NCBI GenBank assembly: GCA_964448615.1
Contig: CAYUWH010000007.1
Location: 1 to 46,206, forward strand
DNA length: 46,206 bases
Source of the DNA: CAYUWH01 sp964448615
GTDB lineage: Bacteria; Patescibacteriota; Gracilibacteria; Peribacterales; Peribacteraceae
Direction: 5' to 3'
Part shown: in pieces, positions 40,278 to 46,206 of the stretch
How the letters are laid out: every line of letters starts with the position of its first letter
How positions within the stretch are numbered: the stretch's first letter is position 1
Notes under the pieces: generated by a model
What the model was told of the DNA's origin: nothing
What the model saw: the letters and a program-made list of their open reading frames with translations, nothing else
Database searches by the model: none
Made by a program: the position numbers and the translations under genes

Positions 40278-40870
40278 AAGAAGGTGGCGACGATGCGGAC
40301 CAAGGTGACGGAAGCATTGATGAGAATCGCCCCCATCACGGCATGGATAATGGTGGTGCGCGCGCTGTTAAATTCGTCGGTCTTCCCCTGTGCGATGATC
40401 ATGCGAATGCCGGAAATCGTGACGACCAACGCAAGAATTACGTTCAGGAACGTGAGAATAATGCGTACGGCGCTGCGGAAGAGCCCGCCAATGATGAAGT
40501 CGTTAGTAACGCCCTGTCCGTAGTTTTCCGTCGTCACGAAACCGATGATCATTTGTGACATCAGCGCGAGACCCAAGCCGCCAAGCGCATAAATGATCGA
40601 CCAGCGCGCCTTGCTCGATTTTCCCGTATCGCCGAACGTCAGCGTCATATTCAAACCTGCCCACACCACGAACAAGACGGACAAGCCCACGACCAAACGC
40701 AGGAAGAAAATGGCGATATTCGGAATCACCAAATTTGCGAGAACGTTCGAGGCGTCGCCGCATCCATAGAGATTCAATCCCGCACATCCCGGCAGCGGCG
40801 GTTGCGCCTGCGCATAGGCGACCTCTACCAAGAGTGACCACGCCGATGATGCGAGTGACACTATTGTCAT
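40278..40870 (-). CDS. Pilin-like T4SS membrane protein (3' end in gap)
   Basis: 197 codons before the gap, start ATG 40870. An N-terminal signal-like helix (IVSLASSAWSLLVEVAYAQA) precedes a short Cys-containing segment, then at least four hydrophobic helices (IPNIAIFFLRLVVGLSVLFVV, IIYALGGLGLALMSQMIIGF, VRIILTFLNVILALVVTISG, IIHAVMGAILINASVTLV). This is the usual form of CPR 'pilin family' and VirB2/TrbC-related proteins. Its start overlaps the stop of the preceding pilin-like gene (ATGA), so the two are translated together. It probably forms part of the secretion or pilus machine powered by the VirB4 protein 6-8 kb away. Confidence 0.72.
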
Positions 40871-41307
40871 ACGTAAAAGGTGGGATTGAGCACGCGTAGA
40901 ATCAATTCCGCGAGACCGAGCAGCACCATGCCTCCGAGCGCCCACGTGAAACGTGTCTTGCCGGCCTCGACCGCATCGGGACTGCCACCCATCATGATCT
41001 GCACGCCGGCCACCACTCCTTGGAGCACGGCCAATCCCGCCGCAGTTCCCACCAACCATGGCCAGCTCAAACGAAAGTAGGCAAAGGCGATATTGATACC
41101 CTGCATCGGGGGCAAGCTGGTTGTTCGATCATCAAGCGGTTGGATTAAGCGAATCGGCCCGCCAACGGGTACCACCAGCGGTGCAGAATTCCCCGATCCG
41201 GTGCGCGCACCGCCGCCTCCCGCTTGCTGTGCCATGGCTGCCGGCACCAGTAAGAGCTGCAAACAGACGATTCCTGCCAAAGCCAGACGTAGAGAGAGTG
41301 CTTTCAT
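40867..41307 (-). CDS. Pilin-like T4SS membrane protein with signal peptide
   Basis: 146 residues from the ATG at 41307. The signal peptide ends PAAMAQQ, a Gly/Pro-rich extracellular segment follows, then two helices (LVGTAAGLAVLQGVVAGVQIMMGG and WALGGMVLLGLAELILRVL) joined by a short basic loop. That is the VirB2/TrbC pilin topology. The leader holds TATACT 10 nt before the ATG, with GGAGAG between, so both a near-leaderless transcript and a ribosome site are present. It is coupled to the second pilin-like gene. Confidence 0.72.
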   Translation of the reverse strand: MKALSLRLALAGIVCLQLLLVPAAMAQQAGGGGARTGSGNSAPLVVPVGGPIRLIQPLDDRTTSLPPMQGINIAFAYFRLSWPWLVGTAAGLAVLQGVVAGVQIMMGGSPDAVEAGKTRFTWALGGMVLLGLAELILRVLNPTFYV

Positions 41308-41467
41308 AAATCTCTCCAGTATAGCAGAAAACGAGCCGAAAAGCGAGATGCTACCCAATAGATACCTTAAAACGCCAAACGAAGGGAATTATAGGCCTGC
41401 CAACCGTAGCCAGGAGGTCGTTCTTGAATATGTCCACCTTCGCCCACTATGGCGGGCCTGCGGTGGA

Positions 41468-41486
41468 CAACCTCCTGCGGAGGTTG
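41468..41486. repeat. Palindrome overlapping the tRNA-Gly 3' end
   Basis: caacctcc, tgc, ggaggttg: a perfect 8-bp stem that includes bases of the encoded CCA end. It may be a processing or termination signal for tRNA-Gly. The rest of 41308-41467 shows only a partial inverted repeat (gtccacc...ggtggac). Confidence 0.5.
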
Positions 41487-41560
41487 GAGCGGATGACGGG
41501 GCTCGAACCCGCGACCTGCGCCTTGGCAAGGCGCCGCTCTACCAACTGAGCTACATCCGC
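41485..41560 (-). tRNA. tRNA-Gly(GCC)
   Basis: Minus-strand cloverleaf of 76 nt. Acceptor gcggatg/catccgc, D-arm gctcagttggtagagc, anticodon loop ttgccaa giving GCC, T-loop ttcgagc, CCA encoded at 41485-41487. Confidence 0.96.
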
Positions 41561-41628
41561 TTGGAACCGACCCATCCTAAGCATATTTTTGACAGGACGC
41601 AACCAGTCCCTTTGGAGGCCTGCCATGC

Positions 41629-41634
41629 TACACT
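41629..41634 (+). promoter_or_regulatory. -10 box of the PHP gene
   Basis: TGC-TACACT, 7 nt, ATG at 41642; same string as before the FemAB gene. Confidence 0.6.
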
Positions 41635-41641
41635 CTCCCCC

Positions 41642-42451
41642 ATGCCCCGCCCTTCCCTCAAGGTTGACTATCATTTTCATGCAAATGCACCGAAAAACGA
41701 GCAGAAAGCAGTACAGAAAATGCAGGCAATCTTTGTGAAATTGCACGAAGCTGGCGTCAACGTGGTGATCAGTACCGAACATGTCTATAAAGATCCACAG
41801 CGCGCCTATCGCCTGCTCAAGCAACATGCTCCTCACGAATGCACCATCATTCCAGGCATGGAGTATGTAACCAAAGAAGATATTGATGTCATCTTGTTCG
41901 CAAAGGATGAGAGCATCTATCAACAAAAAGATCTCATGAAACCATTCGCGCTCACCTATGAAGAAACAGTCGACCTCATCTGCAACACACCGGGCTTGCA
42001 TGGCTTCGTCACACACCCGTTCACCCTCGGCGATACGAGCATCATCACAAAAAAGGGGGAAGCGTTCACGAAGGAAATGATCAACAAACTCGGCGCAGTC
42101 GAGGCATCCTATACGGTATTCTCCCCTCTCACTCGCTTACTGCGCAGGCGCGGACTGCGTCGCATTGCACCCGGTTTTTTGCGACTACTGGAGACAAATG
42201 AAGCATTGCCGGAAGAATATCTCCCAGAATCCATCAAATTTCTCGCAGCGGGGTCGGACGCGCATGATGTGTGTGAGATCGGTGTGTGTGTCGAAGTACC
42301 TCTGATCAATGACAATATCTTTGAGTCCGTCATCAACAATAAGACGCTGCACATTTCCGGCGAACGCAACATTTCTTTACTGCAATTCTTGAAGAGTTTC
42401 GTGGTGACGATTCAGGAATGGCGCATTAAATGCCGCATCCGGAAGCCATAA
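41642..42451 (+). CDS. PHP-domain metal-dependent phosphoesterase
   Basis: 269 residues. The PHP metal ligands are visible: DYHFHAN (first H-x-H), VVISTEH, IIPGMEYV (Glu), GFVTHPFTLGD (His) and the closing GSDAHDVCE. Members include RNase AM/YciV-type nucleases, 3'-5' exonuclease domains and histidinol phosphatase. The short single-domain form here resembles PHP proteins of the YciV/TrpH group, but the substrate is open. The frame continues upstream to 41093, yet the -10 box places the start at 41642. Convergent with the next gene, 2 nt between stops. Confidence 0.82.
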   Translation: MPRPSLKVDYHFHANAPKNEQKAVQKMQAIFVKLHEAGVNVVISTEHVYKDPQRAYRLLKQHAPHECTIIPGMEYVTKEDIDVILFAKDESIYQQKDLMKPFALTYEETVDLICNTPGLHGFVTHPFTLGDTSIITKKGEAFTKEMINKLGAVEASYTVFSPLTRLLRRRGLRRIAPGFLRLLETNEALPEEYLPESIKFLAAGSDAHDVCEIGVCVEVPLINDNIFESVINNKTLHISGERNISLLQFLKSFVVTIQEWRIKCRIRKP

Positions 42452-42453
42452 AC

Positions 42454-43071
42454 TCAGTTCTTCAATATCACGGCCCGCATCGTGCGGTAATCCGCACCGG
42501 CTTTGATGACAAGGCAGAACGTCGAGATCATGGCAACCTCACCAAGCAGATTCGGCATCCCGAATACCCAACCGGCAAATAATCCGTAGAGCAGAAATAC
42601 GAAGATATTCGGAAATGCTCCGGCGACGGGATGAATGATCCAGTCCGTTTTCTTGCCGAGATTTTTTTTGACGATGAGAAGGATTTTAGAGAGCAGCATG
42701 AAGTGCACAAGCGTCACTGCAACCGCGCCAGAGAGCAATTCCGCGTACACCACTCCCGTGATGAAGAGTGCAAAGTTCAGCGCATCCATCACCACGTCCG
42801 TAAACTTCCCGCGATCCGAATCAATCTTCATCGTCCGCGCCAGGCTACCATCGAGCATGTCTAGAAAGAGCATAAACAGTAAAAGCCACAGCGCCGTCTG
42901 CGGATCCGAAGGAATCACAAACACGAAGCCGATCATCACCAGTCCGCCGGCGTAACTGACCATATCGGGCGTGATGCCGACCGCCGCAAGCACACGTGCA
43001 AGTGGCGCAAGGATCTTTGTGCGCACCGTTGCGAACCACGTGTAGATCCCCTCTTCAGAAAATGCAGGCAT
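42454..43071 (-). CDS. CDP-alcohol phosphatidyltransferase
   Basis: 205 residues, about five or six membrane helices. The catalytic signature D-G-x2-A-R-x8-G-x3-D-x3-D is complete (DGSLARTMKIDSDRGKFTDVVMD region, about residues 71-92), so it should join a CDP-activated lipid to an alcohol such as glycerol-3-phosphate or inositol phosphate. It is the only phospholipid gene in the window. The long upstream frame to 43506 is antisense to the calcium ATPase gene; TACACT exactly 6 nt before the ATG at 43071 fixes the start. Confidence 0.9.
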   Translation of the reverse strand: MPAFSEEGIYTWFATVRTKILAPLARVLAAVGITPDMVSYAGGLVMIGFVFVIPSDPQTALWLLLFMLFLDMLDGSLARTMKIDSDRGKFTDVVMDALNFALFITGVVYAELLSGAVAVTLVHFMLLSKILLIVKKNLGKKTDWIIHPVAGAFPNIFVFLLYGLFAGWVFGMPNLLGEVAMISTFCLVIKAGADYRTMRAVILKN

Positions 43072-43077
43072 GGAAAA

Positions 43078-43083
43078 AGTGTA
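43078..43083 (-). promoter_or_regulatory. -10 box of the CDP-alcohol transferase gene
   Basis: Minus-strand TGC-TACACT, 6 nt, ATG. Back to back with the calcium ATPase promoter about 60 nt away. Confidence 0.65.
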
Positions 43084-43143
43084 GCAGAGAGGCGCAGAAC
43101 TATGGTCGCCGAATTTTCGAATGTTTTTTATCAAAAAAAGCCT

Positions 43144-43149
43144 TATGAT
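43144..43149 (+). promoter_or_regulatory. -10 box of the calcium ATPase gene
   Basis: TATGAT, 7 nt, ATG at 43157. Confidence 0.6.
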
Positions 43150-43156
43150 CGCCGCC

Positions 43157-46144
43157 ATGCGCACCATCAGCAAGATATTGGAACATTTTCCTTCTGCTCT
43201 CCAGGGAGGTTTAACCCTGCAGCAGGCAGAAGAGAGTCGCCGTTTGTTCGGAGCGAACATCATCACGCCCGCCCCGCGCACACCCGCGTGGCGCGTCTTC
43301 CTGGAGAAATTCAACGACCCTGTCATCCGGCTATTGCTGGCCGCCTCCATTCTCTCGATGTCCGTGGACCTCTTTAAGGGGGGTGCGCACTGGGAATGGG
43401 CAGCTGCACTAACCGCAGGCGCCGTTCTTCCCGTAGTGCTCACATCCTTGCTACGGCGCTCATGGCTGCCGGTCGCATTTCTTGGAGGGGCGTTGTTGTT
43501 GCTCATGGGCGGCTTAGCGATGGGACATGCCCTCTATGAGGGCATCGCGGTGATGATCGCCGTGCTGCTCGCGACGGGAGTATCTTTCCTCAGCGAATAC
43601 AAGAGCAGCAGAGAATTCGAGCTGCTCAACGAGAATAAGGATTCGGTGGCCGTGAAAGTAATGCGAGCAGGAAAGGCGGTGACGATTCCCTTGGAGGAGA
43701 TTGTTGTGGGAGACCTGGTGATCCTGGATACCGGCGACCAGATCCCCGCGGATGGCCGGGTGGCGGAGGCGACAGATCTGCACGTGGATCAATCGCTCAT
43801 GAATGGCGAGCCCGAACCCGCGCACAAGTACCATCAGGCGGATGAAAAGGGCAGCGCCGGATCGGATACGGCCGGATGTTTGTATCGGGGAACATACGTG
43901 GTGCAGGGCGTCGGCACGATGCTCGTGACCGAAACGGGAGAGAATACGGAATTTGGACGTATCGCACGGCAGCTCTCCGGAGGCGGTGACGGAGGTGAGG
44001 GGCATGCCGCAGGTGGCTCCGCTGTCCAGACACCGCTGCAGCGCAAACTGACGGATTTAGCCGGTCTCATCAGTCGGGTGGGATATGCCGCTGCCGTCCT
44101 GATCTTCGTGATCCTGCTGATCCGAGGCGTCCTACGTGGGGAAGTGAGTCTGCCGGAAAGCGGCGAGCCCTGGGGGCCCGTGCTCCTGGCCAATGCCTCA
44201 GCCCTGCTGCAGTACTTCATCTACATGGTCGTGGTCGTGGTGGTGGCGGTTCCGGAGGGACTGCCCATGAGCGTGACCGTGTCCCTTGCACTCGCAATGC
44301 GCAAGATGACCCGCAGCAATTGTTTGGTACGACAGCTGGTCGCGTGCGAGACGATGGGATCAACGACGATCATCTGCTCCGACAAAACCGGAACACTCAC
44401 GGAAAACCGCATGACCGTCGAGCAAGTGGCGTATGCAGACCGGGAATACGATGTCGAACGCGCGCGTATCACCAAGGTTGGGGAAGATCCATCTCATCTC
44501 TCCCCTCTCGAATGGATCGCTCTCGCGGCGGCCGTCGATTCCACGGCGCATTTGGAGAGCAAAAAAGAGAAGATCGTCGTCATCGGTGATACGACAGAAG
44601 GCGCGCTCCTCCAGTGGTTGCAACTCAACGACCTCGCGTATGAGGAGTTGCGCCTACGGTACCCGGCGCATGTGCTCTTCCCCTTCTCGTCCGAAGAAAA
44701 GCGCATGTCGGTGATCATCGACATGGGCGGCCGACTTGTATTGCTGAGCAAGGGCGCTCCAGAGATCTTGCTTGCCGCGTGTGACGCAATGCTCGGAGAC
44801 GAGGGGCAGAAGAGGCCGTGGCGCGAAGAGGATCGTCGCGCCACCCATGCCATGCTCGAACGCGCCTCGGAGAGTGCCATGCGGACGCTCGCCTTTGCCT
44901 ATGCCGTGCTTCCAGAGGATGCACCGCGTGGACAGGAAGAGCTCCGCGCCCGCAAACAGGAATGGGAATCGCTCCTTACGTACGCCGGTTTCGTCGCGAT
45001 CCGCGATCCGCTTCGTGCCGACGTACCGGAAGCAGTGGAAGAGTGCCGAACAGCCGGCATCAAGGTGCAGATGATTACGGGCGACAGCATCATCACCGCG
45101 CGAGCCATTGCCCGCGACATGGGACTGCTGCGCGAGAAATCGGATCGCGCCATCACGAGCGATGAACTGCAACGCATGAGCGACGAAGAATTGAAAGCCG
45201 CCATGCCGCATCTACGGGTCATCGCGCGCGCCCAGCCCATGGATAAACTCCGCATCGTCCGTGCGCACCAAGAACTGGGAGAAGTCGTGGCTGTCACGGG
45301 CGACGGCACGAACGACGCGCCTGCGCTCAAGCAGGCAGATGTAGGTCTGGCAATGGGCAAGGCCGGGACCGAGGTGGCGAAAGAGGCAAGCAAGATGGTG
45401 CTCCTGGATGATGCGTTCGGCACCATCGTAAAAGGTGTGTACTGGGGACGCGCGCTCTACGAGAACATCCAGCGCTTCCTGCAATTCCAGCTGACCATCA
45501 ACGTGAGCGCCCTCGGCATTTCCCTGCTTAGCACGCTGCTCGGCCTGCCACTCCCTTTCACGGTGCTGCAATTCCTGTGGATCAACGTCATCATGGATAC
45601 GTTTGCCGCCATCGCGCTGTGCTCGGAAAAACCGCGCCGCGAACTGATGCTCCTGCCGCCCAAAGGAAGGGATGAACCGATTCTCACTCGCGCCATGATG
45701 CGCTCCATTGTGCTCACCTCGTCGTTCTACATCGTCATCATCGCAGGCATGCTACTCCTCATGCACGGCGAACCTGGAATGCCGGGCTGGCTCGGCGACG
45801 GAGAATGGATGCGTGATGAGAGGGGGGAACTTACTGGCCTCACGGTGCGCCAAGCGACGATCATCTTCACGGCGTACGTCTTCTTCCAAGTATGGAACAT
45901 GTTCAACTGCCGCTCGATCCGCATGAGCCACAGCGGTTTACGATCGCCGTTCTCCAACCGAACCCTGCTCGTGATTGTCGGCCTCATCGTACTCGGACAG
46001 GCGCTCATCGTGAGCATCGGCGGGTCGATCTTCCAGGTGGAACCATTACCACTCTCTCTGTGGCTGTGGATCGCTGCTGGCACCGCCAGCGTGCTTCTGT
46101 TCCATGAAGGCATGCGGAGGATCCGCCTTGTGCTGAAGGTCTGA
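43157..46144 (+). CDS. P-type calcium-transporting ATPase (P2B/PMCA-like)
   Basis: 995 residues, exporting Ca2+ with ATP. The phosphorylation site is CSDKTGTLTENRMTVEQ, the TGES-type actuator loop is altered to LMNGEPEPAHK, and the hinge is VVAVTGDGTNDAPALKQADVG. M4 reads VVAVPEGLPMSVTVSLA and M6 LWINVIMDTFAAIAL, with the Asn/Asp pair typical of PMCA pumps; site I glutamates of SERCA are absent. Between M1 and M2 there is extra hydrophobic sequence (about residues 60-125) not usual in the family. Start ATG 43157 follows TATGAT by 7 nt. The 3' inverted repeat at 46144-46175 may end the transcript. Confidence 0.93.
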   Translation: MRTISKILEHFPSALQGGLTLQQAEESRRLFGANIITPAPRTPAWRVFLEKFNDPVIRLLLAASILSMSVDLFKGGAHWEWAAALTAGAVLPVVLTSLLRRSWLPVAFLGGALLLLMGGLAMGHALYEGIAVMIAVLLATGVSFLSEYKSSREFELLNENKDSVAVKVMRAGKAVTIPLEEIVVGDLVILDTGDQIPADGRVAEATDLHVDQSLMNGEPEPAHKYHQADEKGSAGSDTAGCLYRGTYVVQGVGTMLVTETGENTEFGRIARQLSGGGDGGEGHAAGGSAVQTPLQRKLTDLAGLISRVGYAAAVLIFVILLIRGVLRGEVSLPESGEPWGPVLLANASALLQYFIYMVVVVVVAVPEGLPMSVTVSLALAMRKMTRSNCLVRQLVACETMGSTTIICSDKTGTLTENRMTVEQVAYADREYDVERARITKVGEDPSHLSPLEWIALAAAVDSTAHLESKKEKIVVIGDTTEGALLQWLQLNDLAYEELRLRYPAHVLFPFSSEEKRMSVIIDMGGRLVLLSKGAPEILLAACDAMLGDEGQKRPWREEDRRATHAMLERASESAMRTLAFAYAVLPEDAPRGQEELRARKQEWESLLTYAGFVAIRDPLRADVPEAVEECRTAGIKVQMITGDSIITARAIARDMGLLREKSDRAITSDELQRMSDEELKAAMPHLRVIARAQPMDKLRIVRAHQELGEVVAVTGDGTNDAPALKQADVGLAMGKAGTEVAKEASKMVLLDDAFGTIVKGVYWGRALYENIQRFLQFQLTINVSALGISLLSTLLGLPLPFTVLQFLWINVIMDTFAAIALCSEKPRRELMLLPPKGRDEPILTRAMMRSIVLTSSFYIVIIAGMLLLMHGEPGMPGWLGDGEWMRDERGELTGLTVRQATIIFTAYVFFQVWNMFNCRSIRMSHSGLRSPFSNRTLLVIVGLIVLGQALIVSIGGSIFQVEPLPLSLWLWIAAGTASVLLFHEGMRRIRLVLKV

Positions 46145-46175
46145 GCGGAGGATTCGCTTGTTGTGATGCTCCGCT
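46144..46175. other. Inverted repeat after the calcium ATPase gene
   Basis: agcggag and ctccgct separated by 18 nt directly after the stop; no T-run follows. The last 30 bases of the window show no gene. Confidence 0.4.
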
Positions 46176-46206
46176 ACATATGATCCGTCAGACAAGAATT
46201 GAGTGG

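Noticed and set aside
41093..41641. Extended PHP-domain protein from 41093
   Set aside because: The extension reads through the pilin gene and tRNA-Gly; the PHP domain begins right after the ATG at 41642.
43072..43506. N-terminal extension of the CDP-alcohol transferase
   Set aside because: Antisense of the calcium ATPase gene, and a -10 box sits 6 nt before the inner ATG.
1..46206. CRISPR arrays, rRNA genes, complete IS elements
   Set aside because: No regularly spaced short repeats, no rRNA-like stretches and no transposase were seen on either strand.

Overview
The window looks like part of a metagenome-assembled genome from a candidate-phyla (Patescibacteria/CPR) bacterium, most likely near Peregrinibacteria. 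The base composition is GC-balanced to slightly GC-rich by eye. Reasons for the placement: a minimal set of housekeeping genes scattered singly on both strands; CPR-style type IV secretion parts (VirB4-like ATPase, pilin-like membrane proteins) without a full conjugation operon; many small lipoproteins and membrane proteins of unknown function; FemAB, DUF378 and GrpE genes away from their usual partners; and many start codons sitting 6-7 nt after a -10 box (leaderless mRNAs). The phylum is inferred from gene content only. Three runs of exactly 100 N mark scaffold joins.

Layout. 1-1.6 kb: the 3' part of tRNA-Ile(GAT), followed by an AT-richer remnant island (serine recombinase fragment, aminotransferase fragment, 2H phosphoesterase) that ends in a repeat of the tRNA end next to the purE stop. 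1.6-7.7 kb: purE, two unknown genes, ruvC, recF, a NUDIX/RppH-like hydrolase, an L33-like ribosomal protein and a thioredoxin reductase. 7.9-13.9 kb: a membrane-anchored Ser/Thr kinase, secreted proteins, tRNA-Leu(CAA), and a block of Shine-Dalgarno-led unknown genes, including a zinc-finger membrane protein. 14-17.1 kb: murL-murD2, the alternative D-glutamate route for peptidoglycan, with a DUF559 nuclease element inserted in frame in murD2. 17.1-23.2 kb: grpE, three secreted proteins including a CuA-type cupredoxin, tRNA-Met with broken copies on both sides, a methyltransferase, mgtE, msrB and a DUF378 protein.

23.2-28 kb: a compact operon of alpha/beta hydrolase, membrane-bound MurF-like ligase and DegT/DnrJ aminotransferase, followed by a FemAB transferase on its own promoter. 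This is the best candidate here for an undescribed envelope-modification pathway. 28-35.7 kb: a degenerate polysaccharide-deacetylase protein with SH3 domains, argS (split by a false gap), a leaderless lipoprotein gene, VirB4 and an NrnA-like phosphoesterase. 35.8-46.2 kb: fmt, a calcium-repeat/SLH surface protein cut by a gap, a Pur-alpha-like nucleic-acid-binding protein behind a structured leader, metG, two pilin-like genes, tRNA-Gly(GCC), a PHP phosphoesterase, a CDP-alcohol phosphatidyltransferase and a P2B-type calcium ATPase.

Taken together the window mixes information processing (ruvC, recF, argS, metG, fmt, three complete tRNAs) with cell-envelope building and surface display (murL/murD2, MurF-like, FemAB, SLH protein, deacetylase-like protein, T4SS parts). 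Small mobile or repetitive units (tRNA-flanking duplications, a DUF559 element, inverted-repeat linkers) lie in and between genes.
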